Below are positions 20,830 to 30,359 of a stretch of 64,000 bases of DNA, one piece after another. The DNA is from Sambucus nigra. Taxonomy: Eukaryota; Streptophyta; Magnoliopsida; Dipsacales; Adoxaceae. Both the position numbers and the translations under genes were made by a program. The DNA lies in NCBI GenBank assembly GCA_949130495.1, contig OX422211.1, positions 535,342,017-535,406,016 of the forward strand. Direction: 5' to 3'. Within the stretch, counting starts at the first letter, position 1; every line of letters begins with the position of its first letter. The notes below the pieces were generated by a model. That model was not told the origin of the DNA and did not search any database. It saw only the letters and a list, made by a program, of their open reading frames with translations.

Positions 20830-21798
20830 GGGTACTGGTGGCCGACCTTGGGGAAAAATGCCACGACATATGTAAAAAAGTGTGATAAATGTCACAAATT
20901 TTCCACCATTCTTCACCAGCCCCATTAGCCTCTTACCTCCATTACATCCCCATGGCCATTTGCAGTATGGGGGATCAACCTGGTAGGACCCTTGCCTAGG
21001 GTTGTCAATAACTATTGGTTCCTCATCGTAGCAATTGACTATTTTTCAAAATGGGTGGAGGCGGAGACGATGGTAATGATCACCAAGCAAAAGACCTTGC
21101 AGTTTATCTAGAAAAACATTATATGCAGATATGGTCTTACCAACACCCTCATTTCGAATAACGGGACTCAATTCAAGAATACATCTCTATAGAAGTACTG
21201 TGAGAGGGTGAGTATCAAATAATTCTTCTCGTCCCCAAGCCGACCTCAAGCCAATGGGCAAACTAAAGTAACAAACAGAACAATCCTAGATGGGATCAAG
21301 AAAATACTCAAGGAGGCAAAATGAAGATGGGTTGAGGAGATGTACGCTGTATTGTGGGCCTACGGGACGACGGCGAAGACTCTTACCGATGAAACCCCGT
21401 TTATGCTAGCATATGGCTCAGAAGCCGTCATCCCCAACGAGATTGGGTTTCCTACCCATAGAGTCCAAATGTATGACCCCCAGAGAAATATGGAAGAGAG
21501 GAGACTTGACTTGGACCTGACCGAGAAAAGTAGCAAAGACGTCGAGATAAGGCAAGCTACTTACCAGCAGAGGACTGGCAGATTTTACAGCCATAGGGTG
21601 AAGCAAAGGACAATCCCAGTGGGGGACTTAATCCTCAAAAAGACTTGGCAAAAGCCTAACAATATCCACCCAAATTGGCATGGCCCATATAGGGTCATTG
21701 ATGAAGTTGTCCTTGGAACCTATAGACTAGAAAACCTAGAAGGGGAACCCTTTTTCAACCCCTGGAATGCAAATCATTTAAAGAAATACTATCAGTAG
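20700..21798 (+). pseudogene. Tat-1 integrase
   Basis: The HHCC zinc finger (HPYEVPHIL, LHEGSCSSH, then KKCDKCHKF) is followed by the DDE core and a C-terminal part (21340-21798) with WAYGTTAKT, TPFMLAYGSEAVIP, QRTIPVGDLILKK, NWHGPYRV and NPWNANHLKKYYQ. The catalytic positions are substituted: the first reads GINLVGP (Asn for Asp), the second SNNGTQF (Asn for Asp), the third QANGQTKVTNR (Lys for Glu). Several in-frame stops occur between 20880 and 21320. The C-terminal 152 codons are open to TAG 21796. Integrase inserts the cDNA into the chromosome; this copy cannot. Confidence 0.88.
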
Positions 21799-21940
21799 TG
21801 TTGTAATGTCCTATCGGACCGCAGTTGTAATGAATGTGTTGCTCCAACAGAACACTTGGAATGTTAATGAGAATGTCACGTTGGTCCCCCATTTTGTGTT
21901 TGATTAATTTTAGTATGATTGGGATTATAGTCATAAAAAC

Positions 21941-23062
21941 CACCCTCGGCTATGATGAGGGTAAATGGTGGGGACGACCCCTCATTCACCCTCAAGAAAG
22001 ATGAGGGGGACTTGATTGAAAACATCATTATGTTGGTGGGAAACCACCCTCGGCTATGACTAGGGTAAATGGTGGGAACGACCCCTCATTCACCCTCAAG
22101 AAAGACGAGGGGGGACTTAATTTAAAACCATTAAGTTGGTGGGAAACCACCCTCGGCTATGATGAGGGTAAATGGCGGGGACGACCCCTCATTCACCCTC
22201 AAGAAAGACGAGGGTGACTTAATTGAAAACATCATTATGTTGGTAGGAAACCACCCTCGGCTATGATGAGGGTAAATTGTGGGGACGACCCCTCATTCAC
22301 CCTCAAGAAAGACGAGGGGGGACTCGATTGAAAACATCATTATGTTGGTGGGAAACCACCCTCGGCTATAATGAGGGTCAATGGTGAGGACGATCCCCCA
22401 TTCAACCTCAAGAAAGACGAGGGGGGACTTTAAATTTAAACATCATTAGTTTGGTGGGAAACCACCCTCGGCTATGCTGAGGGTAAATGGTGGGGACGAC
22501 CCCTCATTCACCCTCAAGAAAGATGAGGGGGGATTTAATTTAAAACCATTAAGTTGGTGGGAAACCACCCTCGGCTATGATGAGGGTAAATGGTGGGGAC
22601 GACCCCTCATTCACCCTCAAGAAAGACGAGGTGGACTCGATTGAAAGCATCATTATGTTGGTGGGAAACCACCCTCGGCTATCATGAGGGTAAATGGTGG
22701 GGATGACCCCTCATTCACCCTCAAGAAAGACGAGGGGGGACTTAATTTAAAACCATTAAGTTGGTGGGAAACCACCCTCGGCTATGATGAGGGTAAATGG
22801 TGGGGACGACCCCTCATTAACCCTCAAGAAAAATAAGGGGGACCTTGAATATAAAAACCATTAAATTGGTGGAAAACCACCCTTGGCTATAATGAGGGTC
22901 AATGGTGAGGACGAACCCCCATTCACCTTTAAGAAAGACGAGGGGGGACTTTAAATTTAAACATCATTAGTTTGGTGGGAAACCACCCTCGGCTATGCTG
23001 AGGGCAAATGGTGGGGACGACCCCCCGTTTACCCTCGAGAAAGATGAGGGAGGAATTGGTGA
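21941..23062 (+). repeat. Tat-1 3' tandem array: about 104-bp monomer, 11 copies
   Basis: The marker CACCCTCGGCTAT recurs at 21941, 22045, 22148, 22252, 22357, 22463, 22566, 22670, 22773, 22878 and 22984 (spacing 103-106 bp). Each monomer contains CACCCTCGGCTATGATGAGG, GGGGACGACCCCTCATTCA, AAGAAAGACGAGGGGGAC and TTGGTGGGAA. Monomers 5-6 and 10-11 share private variants (CTATAATGAGGGTCAATGG, then CTATGCTGAGGG) at a spacing of 521 bp, which shows a five-monomer higher-order unit. Tandem arrays in the 3' untranslated part are known for Tat/Ogre elements and can seed satellite DNA. Confidence 0.96.
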
Positions 23063-23216
23063 GGTTGTTAAATTAAAACATCGCAAGGTAAATCATAAAA
23101 GAGACAAGCATAGAAGATAGAAAGAGGTATTATATTAAAAAATGTTATGTTTTCCAAAAAAAGTAAAGTACAAAAATGGAGTACATGAAGAGGGTATTGG
23201 CTACAAATATCCACCC

Positions 23217-25573
23217 TATTGAGCGGCATCAGAGGGCAGGGCCTCAACATCGATAAGAGGAGTCTCCTCAGTAACCAAGACAAGCTGATCCTCGAAAGTG
23301 CCGATACCTTCGACATGCACTTGAGATTTCACATGGGCCAAGGCCTTGTCAATCAGGGGGTCATCCAACTGAACCGCCTCAAGAGTGGGGCGAACTAAAG
23401 AGACAGCGTCAGCAAACTTGAGGACGGCCCACCGATAGGCCGTCCTGATCCCCCTCTCTAAGTATTCAAGATCGAAGCCTTAAAACTCATCCGAGAGTTT
23501 GTAGGCCTCTACTGCATCGACCTCTGCCTTCTTCACTACCTCGGCTAGCTCACTCTTGAACTGGGCGGTCAAAGCTTATTCCTTCGTCTTGAAGAGGTCA
23601 TCCCTAGCCTTCAGATCTGCATTATGCTGCTTCGTTAGCTCGTCCAGGACCCTTACATGTTCAGTCCTCGCACTTTCCAACTCGTTCCTTGCAGTCTCGA
23701 GCTCGGTCTGCAAGTCAGCCTCGTGCTGAATAGCCCGCTCGACTTTATGAAATTTCTGTTGGCTCTCGGCCATCCACTTGTTAGCTGATGTAAAGGCACA
23801 GACAGACTGCACAGAAGAAGGCACATGTTAAGGGGCCGAGGGAACAGTTAGTGAAAATATTAACTGAGGAAATGAAGTAAAAACAAATACCTGGGACAGG
23901 GTATGCAGACCATAATCATACACCTTTGTCGGGGGAATCTTGGATAGAAAATCGTAGTCTGCAGCCGAGGGAGCAGAGAACATAGATGCCTTGGCTGCCC
24001 TCAGGTTTTCTATGAGGGAAGACGGCTCAGCCTCCAAGAATGTCCAAGTTCTGGGACCAAAAGGCCCTCATGCTGGAAGAGGAGCCGGTCCCCTCAAACG
24101 CCTCCACCCTCGTCCTAGAATATGGCCGAGGGTCAGTAGGAACTTCTGGGCCCTTTCTTTTGTGGCTGTCGGCAGATGGTTTAACAGGTGTTGGCCCCAC
24201 GTCCTTTGACTTCCTCGGAGCCTGCTGAGGCTCTTTGCCTTTCTTCTTGCCCAGACTAAACAACAAGCTCGGGGCAGTCATTTCCCAAAGTTGGTCAGAG
24301 ATATTTTTTGGACGACCTGAAAAGGAGACGACACATAAAAAAGGTACAGAGACAAAGATAAAACACTAGAAAATAATCAAAGATTGAGCAAAAAACTACT
24401 CACATAGTTCTGTCAAGGGCCAACCCTCAGACCTGCTTCTTTGAGGAATCGAGGGGTTATCAAATCTTTAAATTTTATAAAACCACCCTCTTTCCCTCGC
24501 TCTCTCAGATAGTCAACGATGACCCTCTCCTCCAAGCTAAGTCCAGGGTCTGAGCGCGCTTTCATTGAGGGATTGGACCATACCCTATGTACTCTCGGAC
24601 CATCTTCCATGGGCTCACCCTCGACGGGGAATTCCCAGTCCCCAAAGATAAAGAAAAACCTTTTCTTCCAGTCGTGATTGGAAGTCTGGGCCATATAGAG
24701 AAGCTTTTTGTCAAACTTCCTGGCCCCCAAATGGAAGTACCCAGGTTGTTTAGACAATTAGTTGATGTTGTAATAGGCAAGGAATACATCGGCCGAGGGC
24801 TCGTCGATAAATGAATTCTTCTAAAGTGAGACGTAGCCAAGGATAGTCCTCTATGAGTTGGGAGGAGGTTGAGAAGGGAAAACCCCAAGGGCAGACAAGA
24901 TATTGACTATATAAGGGTGTAGAGGGGACATCACACCTACCCTTAACATTTGCTCGTAGACAGCAATCTCTCCCTCATCACCCTCGATGACTCTCTCAGA
25001 TTCAGTGGGGACCCTCATACTTATGTTGGGTTGTATGCCAAAGAGATGCCTCCATACTAAGATATCACGATCTTTGACTGATGATACATAAGTCGAAGCA
25101 GTTGAAGTATCAACTTGACTATCATCACCATCAGAGGAACCCTCACTGTCGTCCTCCTCTCTCTCGTCCCCAGATCCCCCAGCCTTTAGGGGACCCTCTA
25201 GAAAGGCTACTTGAAATTCAAAGGGGGAAAGCGCTGTTACAGGGATAGCCTCAGAAGGTGATGTGCCCTCGGCCTATCGGCATGGCATGAGAGTGGATGT
25301 TTCTCCCCTCCCGGAAGGGCTAGCACCTGTCGACGACGATGCTCTCTGATCCATTTCTCCTTCGCATGATTGACACTCGATTGGATGATCAGACGACCCA
25401 CGGGACTCAGGGGGTACGATAGTGGCTAATGGAATGGGAAAAATGGGTCGTACCCAATTAGGGTCGTCCCCTCGTCTTCTCTCCTCCTCTTCCTTTATTC
25501 GTCTAATCTCCATGAAGAACTTCTCTCTCAGGGATGGGAATTCCTCAGCTAAATCATAAAGCCTCCTAAGCAT
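23217..25573 (-). pseudogene. Tat-1 antisense ORF (aORF) between pol and 3' LTR
   Basis: The minus-strand gene starts near Met 25573 (MLRRLYDLAEEFPSLREKFF) and ends at TAG 23219-23217 after DVEALPSDAAQ. Order: basic N-terminus (EIRRIKEEEERRRGDD), acidic stretch, a domain at about 25000-24690 (ISMRVP, IAVYEQMLRVGV, LHPYIVNILSALGV) matching the plant 'putative gypsy type transposon' domain (PF04195-like), a HDWKKRFFFIFGDWEFP segment, a basic KKKGKEP region, and a coiled coil at about 23824-23560 (LQTELETARNELESARTEH). Stops and frame changes at 24780-24890, and probable introns near 24410-24300 and 23900-23820, interrupt it. Tat elements are known to carry such an ORF; its function is unknown. 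Confidence 0.82.
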
Positions 25574-26171
25574 TAAGGGGAGTACCCTACACTTAGAAGA
25601 ATTTGGCTAAGCTAACTACAAAAAGTCTCACATTTGACTAAGTTGGACTTGTGGATTAAAACCAAAAAATAAAGGTTTTCGATCAAGAACACTCAAGAAC
25701 CACTCGCCGGAGAAGAACACCGAAAAGATATAAAAAAACCAAAGAAAAATCGAGTCTTACAAGCCAAAAGAAAGAAAGCAAAACAGCAATGAAAGGTAAA
25801 GAGGGCACTAGGGTTTAGGGATTACCTGAGAAAGAACAGTGAGACGGCCAAGCTCGAAATACTGAAGTTGCAGAAATAGCAATTTGAGGTTGTTGGGAAA
25901 CTAGAGAGAGAGAAGGCTTGGGCGCGAAGAAGAAAAAGAAATGAAATGACTTTAAAAAATTGTTTAAATATCTTGTTAATGAGTGGGCCCATTAACCAAG
26001 GCAAAGAACAGCCCACGGGGAAGGTATCATTAGGGCACAAAACCCCAGGCCAAGTGTGCAACCGCCACACCTCGGAAATTAGAACGACAGTAAATATCTG
26101 CCTAGGTGTCATATCAGCTTGATAGGTGTTACTCACCAAACTGATCATACACTCATCTCAAAATTAACACT

Positions 26172-26219
26172 ATCCCTTAGCCATCTCAACAACCTCGATG
26201 GCCAAGGGATGGGGGTAAT
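26172..26219 (+). promoter_or_regulatory. Hairpin plus polypurine tract at Tat-1 3' LTR
   Basis: Arms ATCCCTTAGCCATC (26172-26185) and GATGGCCAAGGGAT (26197-26210) form a hairpin that ends exactly at the polypurine run GGGGGTAA before the LTR (26220). An equivalent hairpin sits at the same place in Tat-2. Confidence 0.8.
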
Positions 26220-26303
26220 TGATATACCCACATATACCCTCGGCCAGGCCAAGCGTGTCCTCCACTCGGACAAGACCAAGATGATCTCTCATCATATATC
26301 AGA

Positions 26304-26488
26304 CGACCCTCCAAGGGGCCGACCCCTCATCAGGCCCAGGCGACCCTTCAAAAGGTTGACCCCTTATCAGGCTCAGACTACCCCTCAAGGGGCTGACCCC
26401 TCATCAGGCCCAAACGACCCTCCAAGGGGCCGACCCATCATCATGTCTAGACGACCCTCCAAGGGGCTGACCCCTCATCATGTCCAGA
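26304..26488 (+). repeat. 37-bp minisatellite, five copies, in Tat-1 3' LTR
   Basis: Five units start at 26304 with exact 37-bp spacing and match the array at 11117-11301. Several CCGA to TTGA/CTGA changes distinguish the copies. Confidence 0.9.
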
Positions 26489-26882
26489 TCACGCTACAAG
26501 GGTACAACAGTACGAGGCCCGGACAAGGCCTGGCTCATTGCTAGCGGGAACTTTGCCCTCGGCCTCGTATCATCGGCCGAGGGTGACATCATCACAGTGC
26601 GTGATTTGGGAGATGCGTGGAACAGTTCACGTGGGGCTCATATGGAATGTGTAAGATTGTTATAACAATATCATCCCCTCACGTATGGGAATATTATGTC
26701 ATCATTAACCATAGGTGGCGCCGCCAGGTGTCAGTATGGGATTGGCTAGATCATAACTCACATGCACCATGCATGCTTGGGGGGTACACTACACCCCCCA
26801 AGACCTATATATACTTGTCACCTACAACCCTGCCAAGGGATGGATAATTATAACCCTATCTAAAACTCTTCTTGCATACAGT

Positions 26883-26889
26883 AGAGAGA

Positions 26890-26924
<35 letters not shown>
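26883..26924 (+). repeat. (AG)n microsatellite in Tat-1 3' LTR
   Basis: An almost pure AG tract of about 40 bp replaces the short AGAGAGAGAGG stretch of the 5' LTR (around 11695-11710). It expanded after insertion. Confidence 0.9.
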
Positions 26925-26928
<4 letters not shown>

Positions 26929-27487
26929 CTTATGTGCATTGTATCCAAGGCCATTAGTTCCCACACTTAGTGGATCACACACTCACAATGGATGTAGGAC
27001 TAATTGGGTGAACCACTATACATCATTGTCTTATTCCTCTTATACTCACCCCATTCTATACACTTACACACATATACATCTCTATGGCTGCCATTGTTAT
27101 TATTGTTTGAGCTCATCATCACTTATCTAGTGGTGCTTGATTTTAGCATCATCATTGTTCAATGGATACCGAGGCATGTGTGGACTCACATGTTATGGAA
27201 GTGCGCGAGTGGACTTTTGTGTGACACTAGACAAAGGTTAAGGATCAAAGAGCGTCAAGGCTTGCAAGGGCATCAGGATTATGTTGTAAGTCTTATGTCA
27301 TAACCTTTTCTATTCCATACATAATTGATTTTGCATGGTTGTGTCATCCCAGGTTTTTCCTATTTGGGTTTTCCTCATACATCGAATGTAGTGGTTTGAT
27401 TTACTTATTTATGTTGAATATTTAATTTTGAAAAAAAAATAAAAATTAGCTTTTTTTTTTACATCATTTTGTATATCCACACTTTCA

Positions 27488-27657
27488 AAGGGGTATCACA
27501 ATCCTAGGTGTCTCTTGCACACGGATTACTCCAAATTATGATCTCAGACTTACTCATATAATGCCCCAACTTGCAGGGATCTATTGATCCAATATATAAT
27601 TGAATTGCACCCATAGAAATCAAAGAAATAATTTTGCATGCATTCTAATACTCGTAA
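27488..27657 (-). repeat. copia-A left LTR, piece 2 of 3
   Basis: It resumes with AAGGGGTATCACAATCC and runs to CTCGTAA, matching 58452-58620 in the right LTR of copia-A. It is bounded left by the Sirevirus-like solo LTR and right by the plus-strand copia-B, whose TSD is CGTAA (27653-27657). Confidence 0.8.
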
Positions 27658-27922
27658 TGTTGGGGTTTTATTCCTAAAACCATATATGGTGTGCAAGTTC
27701 ATTTTAAAATAAGAATCATGGTTACGAGAATGTCTTATATTTGCTCTAAATGTGTGATAGACATGTTGGTCAATAGACCTCAGTAGGAATTTTCGCGAGT
27801 CGACTTTGGGTTGATTACAAGGAAATCGAAATTTTATTTCTAGAACTATTAAAACTTTCACAACCTAGATAGGAAGTGAGCATCCTATTAGAACAATTGT
27901 GGTGCAATCCTAGTAGTTTATC
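27658..27922 (+). repeat. copia-B 5' LTR, first part
   Basis: It starts TGTTGGGGTTTTATTCC and matches 48624-48855, including the TCGACTT and CCTAGTAGTTTATC blocks. It ends at TTATC (27918-27922), the TSD of the inserted gypsy LTR; the LTR resumes at TTATC 41967. Confidence 0.85.
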
Positions 27923-28840
27923 GAAGACATGCCATAAAATTTACGTTATATCAATAAAGTCTAAAATAAATAAAATAGGAGTCTAAATAATTGGTTATCC
28001 TTCTGAGCATGACTAGAAATAAAAATGAATGTATAAAATAAATAATTTAACATAATAGAGGTAAACCAAAAAATCTCTGATACAAAACCAATCACAATAA
28101 TAGAATTATCGTATAACTACAACTGTATCAGAATAAATTCTTATACAAAAACTAATAGTAATACCAACTCAATACTACTAAACATACATCCGATGAGATA
28201 GATAAATAGATGGGAATAAAATAATAAGAACGCAGGCTCGACACCTATATCCTATATGAGCATCAACTGGAATGAGGATAAGAGTGAATTAGGGGTGTGG
28301 CATCATCGTCGGCCTTTGTACTGAAAAACTAATTCAATAACAACGTTAACACCAAGTTTACGAAGAGTAAACTTATAACTGAGTTTGGGATACAATATAA
28401 ATACACACCTTCCTCACCTAATTTAGTTATTTTTAAGTTATCCCAACCCAAAAAACCTTAAATATCTGGTACGGCTACTCCCAAACCCAGATGAACCCCA
28501 TGATTGCATACTATTCATCTCAACTGAATATAGGTAAAGGTTAAAGATTCTATACATCTCGGGTATATGAATAGATCAAGGAATATAGACAATCTCTAAG
28601 TCTACATCTATATAAGTATAGTCCATACCACGTACATCATAAATGGACTACTCGTAAGCCCTTACATAACAATGGCATATTCTGACTACCTTCAGGGATC
28701 ACTTGCATGTACTAGGCATAGTTATAGGTTATCCCAAATCTATAACCATTAAAGCATATACTAGGGATAATCACTATGCCTTCACACCCGTCATATGACC
28801 CCATACCCAAAGCTATATAAAAGGATCACCCCGTGAACCT

Positions 28841-29514
28841 TAATAATACCAGTTATGGCACCACCAAGTAAAATAGTAAGAGCTCAATCCAGAACATCTT
28901 TGAAGGTATAATAATGGAGCTTAAATAGTAGAATAAGTAAAGATAAAGGTGAGGCAAAGAGGACAAAGACTATAAAGTAAGTGGTTCAACCATTTGGGCT
29001 AGGGTTTGAATTATTGATCCTTTATATTATTGAAGAAGACAAGTTTATGTAGTGACTGGGTGGTGTAATGTACCCCCAAGCATGTAATAAGCGTGTGTAG
29101 TATATATTAACCAATGAGGTTAAGCCACCTATCACTTGCACGATAATGTAAATATTCCCCTCACGCGCACATGTGATTTGGTCATAACTATCTATCTACG
29201 TGGACTGGCCATACTGAAGTCATGTATCACACATGGTGGAGATATCGTCTGGAGAGGTCTCGACTAGGCCAAGTAGAAGACCCCTGGTGCTCTGTTGGTT
29301 CATATGCTGCAAGTGTTTGATCGATTGAGTATGTGACAAGGCCTAGACGAGCCTGTAATTGGACTGATTGTGCCTCAGCTAAGTGGTTGTCTAGCCAAGA
29401 TGAGCTAGTAGGTAACCAATATCATTTGAGGATCTCGGCCCTTGAAGGTGGACTTGAGGTTGACTGTGATAAAGATAGTCCTAGTGTGGGATGAGGGTAC
29501 ACTTGGGTATATCA
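28841..29514 (-). repeat. Tat-2 3' LTR (674 bp)
   Basis: On the plus strand it reads TAATAATACCAGTTATGG ... GGGTATATCA. Both leading TGA triplets have become TAA (G to A) relative to the 5' LTR copy. It is shorter than the 5' LTR by an internal deletion near 28985. Confidence 0.9.
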
Positions 29515-29562
29515 ATAACCCCTAGCCCTTAGCCTTCAATGTGAAAAGGAGGCTAAGGGTTA
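29515..29562 (-). promoter_or_regulatory. Hairpin plus polypurine tract at Tat-2 3' LTR
   Basis: On the minus strand CCCTTAGCCT (29559-29550) pairs with AAGGCTAAGGG (29536-29526), then the polypurine run GGCTAGGGGTTA leads into the LTR. The layout matches 26172-26219 of Tat-1. Confidence 0.75.
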
Positions 29563-30359
29563 AAGGTGTTCGAGAGAAAATGGTTGATGATACAGTTCTG
29601 ACTTACGACTGAGCTATCCATCCTATGTTAAATCCAAGTTGGTGATGGTTTTTGAATTGACACTTGGCAGTTATTCTGTGGATTTGACATGTTTGAGATA
29701 ACACATGTCTCAGTTTCCAGAGGTTAGCGTCTTCCGTAGGAATAAGTGTGGCTGAGGCGTTTGTAGTTCTGCAACCTAATGATGACTCCCTAGAAAATTG
29801 TGTTTAATAATTTAGTGGTTTAAAAAACACATTTAGCATTTTCTCTTTCCTCCTTACAAATTTATTCCCACCTATAGATTTTCTATGCAAATTGCCATTA
29901 ACGTCACCACGAGCTTCCTCCAATTCTCGTTATTTCTCACATTTTTTGAGTTATTTCCTTCTCTTAAGAGTTCCTCTCCATCCAGGTAATCTATTTCCAC
30001 CAATTTCTCTTTGATTATAGTTCAAATTTGAATTTTTTTTTTTTGTTTTTGCATTTACCGACAACTTTTGTGTTTTTCGACGATACGTTTAGTGGTTTTT
30101 AGGTCAAACCCTTAAATTTCTTGGAGGTTTCTAGGCAGTAGGAGTTGTTTAGGCTTAGTGTTCAGTAGTTTTAAGCTCATAACGTCTGAGTTCGATCATT
30201 TCGGTGACTCTCTGATAATCATCCTTGAGAAAGCTCTACTGTTTACCATATTGTTCTTGCATTATTATTGAGGAAAATCATTAAAATGATTGACTTGCAA
30301 CTTTTTGATCTTTTATGTCACACTTTGTCAATCCATAATTTGTTTGGATGTTAAAGACC

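Larger units (their letters stand above)
11033..27154 (+). mobile_element. Tat-1: complete Tat-lineage Ty3/gypsy element, 16.1 kb, with a CACTA inside
   Basis: The LTRs at 11033-11941 and 26220-27154 share start TGATATACCCACATATACCC and end GCATCATCA. Perfect 5-bp TSDs TTGTT lie at 11028-11032 and 27155-27159. Order: LTR, PBS, gag start, (CACTA), gag end, protease, RT, RNase H, second RNase H, integrase, tandem repeats, antisense ORF, hairpin and polypurine tract, LTR. Two RNase H domains and an antisense ORF between pol and the 3' LTR are known marks of the Tat lineage (Retand/Tat group). The element is dead: gag is mostly deleted, RT is internally deleted, frames are broken and the integrase active site is lost. 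Confidence 0.93.
26220..27154 (+). repeat. Tat-1 3' LTR (935 bp)
   Basis: It starts TGATATACCC, ends GCATCATCA, and is followed by TSD TTGTT. It closely matches 11033-11941, with its own copy of the 37-bp minisatellite (26304-26488), a TATA box at 26806-26813 and an (AG)n run absent from the 5' LTR. The copies differ by scattered substitutions, so insertion is not very recent. Confidence 0.93.
10130..27487 (+). mobile_element. Solo LTR of a Sirevirus-like copia, split by Tat-1
   Basis: It starts TGTAAGGACAAATTTTTG, which matches (as reverse complement) the LTR end at 57650 and 53002, and it shares the GAAGACGTAGTGTCCAAG block and the TTCGAACGA palindromes with those LTRs. The piece 10130-11032 holds a TATA box; 27155-27487 is the remainder. 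The flanks read AAGGA (10125-10129) and AAGGG (27488-27492), a 4-of-5 TSD, and the flanking copia-A LTR becomes continuous when this block is removed. No internal region is seen, so it is read as a solo LTR. The exact right end (27487) is the least certain point. Confidence 0.65.

Noticed and set aside
21941..23062. Regular repeats resembling a CRISPR array
   Set aside because: Head-to-tail monomers of about 104 bp with no unique spacers, inside a plant retrotransposon. It is a tandem satellite-like array.
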